From: CAZDML01 sp964506645
Lineage (GTDB): Bacteria; Elusimicrobiota; Elusimicrobia; 2-01-FULL-59-12
Assembly (NCBI GenBank): GCA_964506645.1
Contig: CAZDML010000045.1
Location: forward strand, 1-14,534
DNA: 14,534 bases
Direction: 5' to 3'
Below the pieces are notes generated by a model that did no database searches, was not told the origin of the DNA, and was given only the letters and a program-made list of their open reading frames with translations. Both the position numbers and the translations under genes were made by a program. Below, piece by piece: positions 1-5,329 of the stretch; positions within the stretch are counted from its first letter, which is position 1; each line of letters starts with the position of its first letter.

Positions 1-996
1 CTGCTTTTCGATCGCAAATCCCTGGTGCTGGATACGGCAGGACCGCTTTTGACGCTGAGCCTGGGATACATGGCAATTATCGTGTACCGGTTTTTCACAG
101 AAGAACGTGAAAAACGCTGGGTGAAAGCGGCGTTTGGGCAGTACGTGTCGCCCAAAGTGCTCGATGTGTTGATGGAAGATCCATCGAAATTACTCTTGGG
201 CGGCGAACGTCGTGAAATGACAGCCTTTTTTTCGGATGTGGCGGGGTTTACGTCCATTTCTGAGCGATTAGATCCGGAAGCCTTAGTCGTCCTCTTGAAT
301 CGGTACCTCACGGCGATGACGGATGTCGTCTTTGAATTTGATGGATATCTGAATAAATATATGGGCGACGGCATTATGGCGTTTTGGAATGCACCGGTGA
401 AGCAGGCGGATCATGCTGTGCGCGCCTGCCGTGCCGCACTTAAAAGTAAAAAGCGACTGGCCGAATTTAATGAGCAGCTGAAAAAAGAAGGCGGAACGGT
501 GGCTTTGAAAGCTCGAATCGGGATCAATACGGGGGTGATGGTCGTAGGCAACATGGGCTCATCCCAAAAGTCGGACTATACCGTGATGGGGGACAACGTT
601 AATTTAGCGTCGCGCCTGGAAGGGGCCAATAAAGCTTTCGGTAGTGAGATTATGATCAGCGAATTTACGTATGAAGTGGTGCATGACCACTTCGAGGTGC
701 GTTTCCTCGATATCATTCGGGTTCCCGGGAAGGCAAAACCGGTGAAGACGTACGAATTACTTGGGGAGAAAGGGGTTTTGAGCCCCGAGTGGGCGAGTGC
801 GATGGTGCAGTATCATCAGGCGATTCAGTTTTTTGCCGATCGGCAGTTCGAAAAAGCCAAAAATAAATTCCTTGAAGTTTTGAAAATTCTAGGCCAAGAT
901 AAGTGTAGTGAAGCCTATGTGCAGCGTTGTGAAATCTTCCTTCAATCGCCGCCCCCGCAGGACTGGGACGGCGTTTTTGAGCTTAAGGTGAAATAA
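1..996 (+). CDS. Class III (IIIb-type) adenylate/guanylate cyclase, membrane-anchored, 5' end outside window
   Basis: The frame is open from base 1, so the N-terminus is missing; an internal GTG at 25 is used here only for numbering (323 residues). Residues about 6-22 form one hydrophobic segment, followed by the linker typical of CHASE2-cyclases (EEREKRWVKAAFGQYVSP). The cyclase domain spans about 64-245: metal-binding D71 in FFSDVAGFT, adenine-selecting K111 and second metal ligand D115 in KYMGDG, and transition-state N193 and R197 in NVNLASR. The position seven residues before N193, usually Asp, is T186, the mark of class IIIb cyclases. Residues 253-307 look like a single TPR-like helical pair, and the tail PPPQDWDGVF is common in this group. 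It should make cAMP from ATP in the cytoplasm. An upstream CHASE2 sensor is inferred, not seen. The stop overlaps the next start by one base (TAATG). Confidence 0.9.
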   Translation: MLFDRKSLVLDTAGPLLTLSLGYMAIIVYRFFTEEREKRWVKAAFGQYVSPKVLDVLMEDPSKLLLGGERREMTAFFSDVAGFTSISERLDPEALVVLLNRYLTAMTDVVFEFDGYLNKYMGDGIMAFWNAPVKQADHAVRACRAALKSKKRLAEFNEQLKKEGGTVALKARIGINTGVMVVGNMGSSQKSDYTVMGDNVNLASRLEGANKAFGSEIMISEFTYEVVHDHFEVRFLDIIRVPGKAKPVKTYELLGEKGVLSPEWASAMVQYHQAIQFFADRQFEKAKNKFLEVLKILGQDKCSEAYVQRCEIFLQSPPPQDWDGVFELKVK

Positions 997-1688
997 TGGT
1001 TCTTTTCTGGCGTCTTGTTCTGGCTCATTTCCTGGCTGATTTCACCTTCCAAACCAATGCAGTAGCGACGTGGAAACGTCAAAGCGTCTGGGGAATGGCG
1101 GTTCATGTTCTGACGCACCCCCTCATGTATTTCATATTGGCTTGGCCGTATTTGAGCATGACCTGGGTGACTCTCGGTCCGGTGGGATTGAAAGGCTGGT
1201 TCTGTGTGCTCATGATTGCGGCTCTGCACTGGGCCCAGGACGAATGGCGCATTTGGGCCATCCAAAAGACGGGGGCTCCGGATAATACGGGGCTTTTCCT
1301 CTGGGATCAGCTTGTGCATCTGGTGGTGTTGTTTGGCATTGCGCCTTCCCTGCCCAAGGATCCCAGTGAACCCTGGATTTTGATATTGCTCTGCGGGGCA
1401 TTGCTCGCCCATTTCACGTCCGTGCTTATTTTTTTCGTGGAAAACGACTTGTGGGGGGAATCGACTCAGTTGGGAAACTCCAAATACGTTTTCATCGGGG
1501 AGCGGATTATCGGAGCGTCGCTCTTTCTTCTGCCCGGTGCCTGGTTTTTGTTGTCGCTTGTGTGGGTCGGATGGGTGCTGCGCCAGCATTATAAACCGGT
1601 AGAGCCGCGCACCTGGGCCCACGAAGTCATTGGTAATTCCACGGTGGTTCTCCTCGGTCTCATCGCCCGCGGCATTCTCATCGCATAA
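996..1688 (+). CDS. DUF3307 family integral membrane protein
   Basis: This 230-residue, strongly hydrophobic protein opens with LVLAHFLADFTFQTN, the signature start of DUF3307 proteins, and has several transmembrane stretches (about 30-50, 60-75, 100-115, 125-150 and 170-195). ATG at 996 shares one base with the upstream cyclase stop, and AAGGTG at 985-990 is a plausible ribosome binding site, so the pair is probably co-transcribed. The molecular function of DUF3307 is not established; some homologues sit beside regulatory genes. A 257-residue frame on the opposite strand here has no family features and is a shadow. The gene ends three bases before a palindromic repeat. Confidence 0.75.
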   Translation: MVLFWRLVLAHFLADFTFQTNAVATWKRQSVWGMAVHVLTHPLMYFILAWPYLSMTWVTLGPVGLKGWFCVLMIAALHWAQDEWRIWAIQKTGAPDNTGLFLWDQLVHLVVLFGIAPSLPKDPSEPWILILLCGALLAHFTSVLIFFVENDLWGESTQLGNSKYVFIGERIIGASLFLLPGAWFLLSLVWVGWVLRQHYKPVEPRTWAHEVIGNSTVVLLGLIARGILIA

Positions 1689-1690
1689 AC

Positions 1691-1804
1691 GCAATAACCA
1701 AACACCAAATTCCAATCACCAAGCAAACACATAATTTCCAAGCCTCCTCTTGTGTTTGTTTGGTGATTGTTTGGATCTTGGAATTTGGAGCTTGGTTATT
1801 TTGC
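1691..1804. repeat. Dispersed palindromic repeat, copy 1 (CCAAATTCCAA family)
   Basis: The left arm (1693-1731) begins AATAACCAAACACC and the right arm (about 1750-1800) reads, in reverse complement, AATAACCAAGCTCC. Both arms carry CCAAATTCCAA and end in an AAACACA stretch near a loop at about 1732-1749. The right arm carries about 11 extra bases inside the stem. A second, inverted copy lies at 2471-2562. The element starts three bases after the DUF3307 stop, and its right end supplies the upstream promoter region of tRNA-Arg. No open frame or transposase is present, so it is REP- or MITE-like. Confidence 0.85.
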
Positions 1805-1810
1805 TAAAAT
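1784..1810 (+). promoter_or_regulatory. Putative promoter of tRNA-Arg
   Basis: TAAAAT at 1805-1810 is preceded by TGC, giving an extended -10 (TGCTAAAAT). The best upstream hexamer is TTTGGA (1784-1789) with a 15-base spacer; it lies inside the right arm of repeat copy 1. The mature tRNA starts 24 bases after the -10. The same geometry recurs, inverted, at ssrA. Confidence 0.5.
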
Positions 1811-1822
1811 AGTGCCCTTCCT

Positions 1823-1915
1823 GAGCAGCTATTGTGCCCGTCGTTCAACGGATAGGACTCCACCCTGCGAAGGTGGTAATTGCAGTTCGAATCTGCACGG
1901 GCACAGTAGCCGCTC
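1823..1915 (+). other. Extended acceptor helix of the tRNA-Arg precursor
   Basis: The 5' flank GAGCAGCTATT (1823-1833) pairs with AGTAGCCGCTC (1905-1915, including the discriminator base) with one mismatch (A1827 x C1911) and one T-G wobble. It is continuous with the 7-bp acceptor stem and gives an about 18-bp helix in the precursor. This is read directly from the sequence; any role in processing is inferred. Confidence 0.65.
1834..1905 (+). tRNA. tRNA-Arg (anticodon GCG)
   Basis: The cloverleaf folds completely: acceptor GTGCCCG/CGGGCAC (7 of 7), D stem GTTC/GGAC, anticodon stem CCACC/GGTGG with loop CTGCGAA (anticodon GCG at 1867-1869), T stem TGCAG/CTGCA with loop TTCGAAT, and discriminator A1905. 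CCA is not encoded. The anticodon reads CGC and CGU by ordinary pairing; bacteria normally use ACG converted to ICG for these codons. A20 in the D loop and C35 fit arginine identity. The flanks extend the acceptor helix (see 1823-1915). Confidence 0.93.
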
Positions 1916-1923
1916 ACATGATG

Positions 1924-1951
1924 AAACCCACGCAACCAGCGTGGGTTTTTT
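1924..1951 (+). terminator. Rho-independent terminator after tRNA-Arg
   Basis: The stem AAACCCACGC (1924-1933) / GCGTGGGTTT (1939-1948) with loop AACCA runs into a T tract ending at 1951. It sits 18 bases after tRNA-Arg, so the tRNA appears to be a single-gene transcript. Confidence 0.9.
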
Positions 1952-1970
1952 ATTGCTGCCGCCCCGCAGG

Positions 1971-2013
1971 TGTGGAGCTGCCCCCGCGGCTTCGCCGCAG
2001 GGACTGCTCCACC
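1971..2013. repeat. Hairpin-forming inverted repeat between the tRNA-Arg and ssrA terminators
   Basis: GTGGAGC (1972-1978) is complementary to GCTCCAC (2006-2012), and the interior folds again (CCCGCGGC, TTC, GCCGCAGGG). The outer arm GCTCCAC is also part of a 15-bp inverted copy of the tmRNA 3' end. No gene is present here; its function is unknown. Confidence 0.7.
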
Positions 2014-2090
2014 AAACTTGAAAAAGTGAAAGCCCGCACAATCCTTACGGATCGTGCGGGCTCTTTCTTAATCACCAAGTTTGGTGGAGC
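2006..2090. repeat. 15-bp inverted repeat copying the ssrA 3' end
   Basis: GCTCCACCAAACTTG (2006-2020) is the exact reverse complement of 2076-2090, which contains the CCA end of tmRNA plus six downstream bases. The two arms enclose the ssrA terminator. Confidence 0.8.
2021..2062 (-). terminator. Rho-independent terminator of ssrA
   Basis: On the minus strand the stem AGCCCGCACGATCC / GGATTGTGCGGGCT (2062-2049 and 2044-2031, one G-T pair, loop GTAA) is followed by TTTCACTTTTT. It lies 20 bases after the tmRNA 3' end. Confidence 0.9.
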
Positions 2091-2454
2091 TGCCGGGAAT
2101 TGCACCCGGGTCCAAGATAAGCCGAGGGAAGTCCCTACAAGCTTAGCCCGCACTTTGTTCTCATTCTACGGTTGGCTGCGGGCCGCTTTCCGTAGAACCA
2201 GTCTCGAGGCTTTTCGGTGTCGTTATCTGAGACGAAACAACGTTACCTAGCCTGCATCATGACACTCTGACTCCGCCTACAGGCGAGGTCGAAGGGAGCG
2301 CCGTCCCTGAAAAGGGACGGACCTGCTGCGGTTTAAGCAGCAAGGGCGAGTTCAGGTTCGCCAGTTGATTTTTGGTCTTCTTTTATCCTGGATCCGACCA
2401 ACCAGGGCCTGCGACCGTTCGCTCTGTCTTACCTTGTCGAAGCTGGTCAGCCCC
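2082..2454 (-). ncRNA. ssrA: tmRNA (transfer-messenger RNA)
   Basis: On the minus strand the 5' end GGGGCTGACC pairs with the 3' end CAGCTCC-A-CCA exactly as in known tmRNA acceptor stems, and a T arm (GGACCCGGGTGCAATTCC) precedes it; CCA is encoded (2082-2084). The length of 373 is usual for one-piece tmRNA. The message part reads D-Q-K-S-T-G-E-P-E-L-A-L-A-A then TAA if translation resumes at GAC. The ALAA-type end is the usual ClpXP degron, and the stop codon sits in the expected hairpin (GCTGC..TAA..GCAGC). The exact resume codon is inferred. tmRNA with SmpB rescues stalled ribosomes. Several open frames across this stretch are artefacts. Confidence 0.96.
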
Positions 2455-2463
2455 ATGGGCGAT

Positions 2464-2490
2464 ATTATATCGCAATAACCAAGCGCCAAA
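2464..2490 (-). promoter_or_regulatory. Putative promoter of ssrA
   Basis: On the minus strand TATAAT (2469-2464) is a consensus -10, nine bases from the mature 5' end. TTTGGC (2490-2485) with a 15-base spacer is the best upstream hexamer and lies in repeat copy 2. The -10 sits inside a perfect 15-base palindrome, GCGATATAATATCGC (2473-2459). Confidence 0.65.
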
Positions 2491-2562
2491 TTCCAATAAC
2501 CAAATGTATTTTTGATGTTTATGTGTTTATTTGGAGCTTGGAATTTGGTGATTGATTATTGG
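2471..2562. repeat. Dispersed palindromic repeat, copy 2 (inverted relative to copy 1)
   Basis: The arms 2474-2505 and 2529-2560 match at 26 of 32 positions and enclose a 23-base loop. Both contain CCAAATTCCAA. The left arm resembles the right arm of copy 1 (AATAACCAAGCGCC versus AATAACCAAGCTCC), and the right arm resembles its left arm including AAACACATAA, so the whole element is inverted relative to copy 1. Its right end contains the stop codon of the metallopeptidase gene (2556-2558). Confidence 0.85.
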
Positions 2563-3341
2563 CAGGGTAAATTGTGATACGCGCCGCGGTTGCAGGCGTC
2601 TTGAAAGGCGCGAAGGCTGTAGCTGCGTAGGGCGTGCTGGTACTGCGGAATGTCCATGAAGAGCGTGTCTTTGAGGCTGTCGGCAACACTTTTCCCATCG
2701 ATCAAATTACGGATGAAGCCTTGCAGGGCGTTGATGCTGCCGTGCTCGAGAATAAAGCGGATGTTCAAGTAGTACTGCGGATAGGCTGCCCCGGTATACG
2801 GGCTGTCCAAGTCCCACAAAAGAATGGAGAGATTGTCCCAGGACGTTTGGGAGGCTGCTTTTTTGATCCGGCCTTCACCTTCCCCGGACACATACTGCGC
2901 CAGCCCTTCCTGCACCCAATGCGGTATGCGTAGTGACGCTTGACCACCCACCGCATCGTTCATCACGGCATGTGTCATTTCGTGTGTGAAAACGGTATCA
3001 AAGTCCATGCCGGACTGAGCGGCCGCCGGCACATTAACGACCAGCTGTTGGCGAAATCCATCACCGTTGCTTTGAAGCTGCACATAAGCCAATGCGCTTT
3101 CCAAACCGGTGGGAGCACCGTCCTGAAATACGATGGTCAGCGGATATTGAAAGCCTTCCTGATACTGAATCAGCCCAAGCTTCGAGGAAACTTCCAGCTG
3201 TGCCTGCTTGACGAGCAACCGCACCCGGTCGTATTGGGTGGCATAGGCTGTCGGATCGGCTCCTTGGTAGTCTGTGTGGATCACGGCTTCTTGGCGAGGG
3301 GCAGCAAAGGCGGAAGAAAGGCACAATAGGCTAGCGCTCAA
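2556..3341 (-). CDS. Secreted MA-like zinc metallopeptidase (HEXXH, gluzincin type)
   Basis: From a TTG at 3341 the product is 261 residues. It begins with a hydrophobic stretch ending SSAFA|APRQ, a Sec signal peptide without a clear positive n-region. The catalytic motif HEMTH is at 120-124 and the third zinc ligand is probably E145 in HWVQEGLAQY; this spacing fits the peptidase MA-like (PF13485-type) family. It should act in the periplasm or outside the cell; the substrate is unknown. The frame is open back to 3524, but that part is tRNA-Ala translated, so it cannot be the true start. An ATG at 3348-3346 follows a T7 run but is in another frame and meets a stop after five codons, so a non-ATG start, a frameshift or a sequencing indel is likely. 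The stop lies inside repeat copy 2. Confidence 0.75.
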   Translation of the reverse strand: MSASLLCLSSAFAAPRQEAVIHTDYQGADPTAYATQYDRVRLLVKQAQLEVSSKLGLIQYQEGFQYPLTIVFQDGAPTGLESALAYVQLQSNGDGFRQQLVVNVPAAAQSGMDFDTVFTHEMTHAVMNDAVGGQASLRIPHWVQEGLAQYVSGEGEGRIKKAASQTSWDNLSILLWDLDSPYTGAAYPQYYLNIRFILEHGSINALQGFIRNLIDGKSVADSLKDTLFMDIPQYQHALRSYSLRAFQDACNRGAYHNLPCQ

Positions 3342-3348
3342 CAGGCAT

Positions 3349-3447
3349 AAAAAAAGAGAGTTGGTGGACCCGACAGGGATTGAACCTGCGACCTCCTCCA
3401 TGCCATGGAGGCGCTCTCCCAGCTGAGCTACGGGCCCACCAACTCTC
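3349..3447 (-). terminator. Extended acceptor helix of pre-tRNA-Ala followed by a T7 tract (possible terminator)
   Basis: On the minus strand GAGAGTTGGT (3447-3438) just before the tRNA pairs perfectly with ACCAACTCTC (3365-3356), which includes the discriminator and CCA. With the acceptor stem this makes a 17-bp helix, directly followed by seven T (3355-3349). Helix plus T tract resembles a terminator with the tRNA as its loop. Base pairing is seen; termination is inferred. Confidence 0.5.
3362..3437 (-). tRNA. tRNA-Ala (anticodon GGC)
   Basis: On the minus strand the acceptor GGGCCCG/CGGGTCC (one G-T wobble), D arm GCTC..GAGC, anticodon stem CCTCC/GGAGG with loop ATGGCAT (GGC, complement of 3402-3404), T arm GCAGG/CCTGT-like with TTCAATC, discriminator A and encoded CCA (3362-3364) all fit. 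A G3-U70 type wobble occurs at the third acceptor pair (G3435, T3368), the classic alanine identity element. It lies between the receiver gene and the metallopeptidase on the same strand; no convincing promoter was seen upstream. Confidence 0.95.
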
Positions 3448-3520
3448 ATTGATTGTGCATCTAAGGGCAATGCTTGGGACCGATAAAATACCAAATTCTG
3501 ACTCGAGATGGGAAGTCTCT

Positions 3521-3919
3521 TCATGCGGCGGGGTAAGCGCGACGGAACAGCGCTTTCAGTCGGGCGCTGAGCTCTCCGGGTTCAAACGGCTTCACAAGAT
3601 AGTCATCGGCCCCTGTCGTTAAGAGCTCCACAATGTCCTGCGGTTGGCCTTTGGCCGTGAGAAACAAAAACGGAACCCCATTGCGGTGTTCGCGCGTGCG
3701 TCGACAGAGCGTGAGTCCGTCGAGCTTTGGCATGACCACATCACAGATGACGGCATGAAAGGACCGTGTTCCCAGAATCTGCTCGGCTTCTTCGCCGTTG
3801 GTGGCGGTTGTCACCTCGTATTTTTCGGCGCGCAGACGGCTGGAGACCATTTCCAGGATGAGCGGTTCATCGTCGACCAACAGCAGCGACCAGGGCGGGC
3901 CGGGGGGGAGCTTACTCAT
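3521..3919 (-). CDS. Single-domain response regulator (REC only)
   Basis: This 132-residue protein is a bare CheY-like receiver: acidic pair D16/D17 in LLVDDEP, phosphoacceptor D60 in VICDVVMPKLDG, T88 in LFLTAK and K110 in YLVKPF. No output domain follows. ATG at 3919 overlaps the histidine kinase end by eight bases, so the two are translationally coupled and probably cognate. It may act as a phosphorelay intermediate or by binding a partner protein. An 83-base untranslated stretch separates it from tRNA-Ala. Confidence 0.93.
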   Translation of the reverse strand: MSKLPPGPPWSLLLVDDEPLILEMVSSRLRAEKYEVTTATNGEEAEQILGTRSFHAVICDVVMPKLDGLTLCRRTREHRNGVPFLFLTAKGQPQDIVELLTTGADDYLVKPFEPGELSARLKALFRRAYPAA

Positions 3920-5324
3920 AATGAGGCAATGCCTTTTTCAGGAACTCTTTTTCAAGAGGGGTGTCTTCCGGAAAACAGGTCAAACGGATACTGAGGGAAG
4001 GCCCATAGGCTTTTTGAATTTGATCAGCGATGCGCTGCGCTTCTTTGCGCACGACGTTGGGGAGCGCCGCGTAGATATACGCGTGATCTTTGACCAGAAG
4101 ATCGGTCCGGCGGATGCCTTGAATGCGGGTGACTTGTTCCAAGTGATCCACGGGAGAAAGGTCGGGGGTGGGGGATGGGGGCGTATCCGGAAGCTGCATG
4201 ACCAGGCACGACAAGGTTGCTCCACGCAGAAACGCGTCACGAATAAGGTCCTGCAATTGTATGGCAAAGATATCTTTGGGACCAAGTTTCGGAAGGGTAA
4301 AGTGAAAGGTGGATCCTTTCCCGATGCGGCTTTCGGCGGCAATGTGGCCTTTGTGAAGCTCGATAATCCCTTTGCAGATGGACAGGCCAAGACCCGTTCC
4401 TTTTTCCCCTGTGCTGGGTGGCGCTCCGAATTGTTCAAATTTTTTAAACAGCCGTTTGGCATCTTCCTCGGAGATGCCGACCCCGGTATCGGATACGGCG
4501 CAACGAATGGCTGTTGGGGTATCTTCGATCGTGATGGTAATTCCACCCTGATGGGTGAATTTGAGAGCGTTCGACAGGAGATTGGTGAGCACCTGAATCG
4601 TTTTATCGCGATCAATAAATAAGCTGACAGGGCGCGCGGGCGCTTCTACTCCCAGACGGAGCCCGCGTTCGGTCGCCAGGGAGTCAAAATGAGAGACCGT
4701 TTCTTTCACTAGACCTACAAAATCAACCGTTTCTCGACGCAACGCCAATTTGCCTGCTTCGATCTTGGAAATGTCCAACACATCGGTAATCATGCGTTTG
4801 AGGCGGTCGATCCCCATGAGCGCCACCGTCAGCGCACGCTTCTGCTCCTCATTGACCGTACCGCGTAGGCCTTCCAGAACCTGAGAAATGCCTTCGCGAA
4901 TGTAGGTCATGGGTGTGCGCAGTTCATGCGAGACCGTGCTGACAAATTCGTTCTTGAGTTCTTCCAGGCGTTTCTTCTGGGTCATGTCATGGAAATAGAC
5001 GCACAGCGCCTCCCCGGTTTCGTGAGCCAGAGGAACAGCTGTAAATTCGATCGGGATGGTGCGGCCTTGCTTAGAAACGTGCGTGAGCTCCAGAGCCACC
5101 GATCCCTGTTGATGGACATCTTTCCAGAGTTGCTTCCAGAGTGACGGGTCGAGGTCCGGGGTGATGTCAAAAATGGAAAGTTTCAGGAGATCGTCTAGGC
5201 CCCATTCCAGCGTTTGCAGCGCGGCGGGGTTGGCATAAAGAAGCCGCCCTTCCGCGGTGGTCCACAACACTGGTTCCGCGCTTCGGTTGAGGGTCTGGCG
5301 GGCGAGTGCGCCGTGGTCGATCAT
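3912..5324 (-). CDS. Soluble PAS histidine kinase with degenerate GGDEF-like tail
   Basis: The start chosen is ATG at 5324, seven residues before the PAS fold and five bases after the preceding stop; a longer frame to 5441 lies within the upstream gene. The 470-residue product has a PAS domain (about 8-115), HisKA with H133 in VSHELRTP, and HATPase_c with N252 (LLSNALKF), DTGVGI at 279-284 and GTGLGL at 309-314. No membrane segment is present, so it should sense a cytoplasmic signal. Residues about 352-470 match the pattern of a GGDEF domain (RRTDLLVK, then SIRLTCFPED near the end), but the GGDEF loop reads DHAYI (413-417), so this part should not make c-di-GMP. It sits between two receiver genes, both likely partners. 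Confidence 0.92.
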   Translation of the reverse strand: MIDHGALARQTLNRSAEPVLWTTAEGRLLYANPAALQTLEWGLDDLLKLSIFDITPDLDPSLWKQLWKDVHQQGSVALELTHVSKQGRTIPIEFTAVPLAHETGEALCVYFHDMTQKKRLEELKNEFVSTVSHELRTPMTYIREGISQVLEGLRGTVNEEQKRALTVALMGIDRLKRMITDVLDISKIEAGKLALRRETVDFVGLVKETVSHFDSLATERGLRLGVEAPARPVSLFIDRDKTIQVLTNLLSNALKFTHQGGITITIEDTPTAIRCAVSDTGVGISEEDAKRLFKKFEQFGAPPSTGEKGTGLGLSICKGIIELHKGHIAAESRIGKGSTFHFTLPKLGPKDIFAIQLQDLIRDAFLRGATLSCLVMQLPDTPPSPTPDLSPVDHLEQVTRIQGIRRTDLLVKDHAYIYAALPNVVRKEAQRIADQIQKAYGPSLSIRLTCFPEDTPLEKEFLKKALPHYE

Positions 5325-5329
5325 AGGAA

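Noticed and set aside
942..1715. 257-residue minus-strand frame
   Set aside because: It lies opposite the DUF3307 gene, is rich in Arg, His, Pro and Gln, and shows no family features.
1767..2250. Several open frames on both strands across the tRNA-Arg/ssrA region
   Set aside because: They are translations of tRNA, terminators and tmRNA; none has protein-like composition or a ribosome binding site.
1691..2562. CRISPR-like repetition of CCAAATTCCAA
   Set aside because: There are only four arms in two palindromes, with no regular spacers or cas genes.
1691..2562. Compound transposon carrying tRNA and tmRNA
   Set aside because: The flanking elements encode no transposase and no target-site duplication was seen, so only the inverted-bracket observation is kept.
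3798..4622. 274-residue plus-strand frame
   Set aside because: It runs opposite the histidine kinase and receiver genes, whose catalytic motifs are unmistakable.
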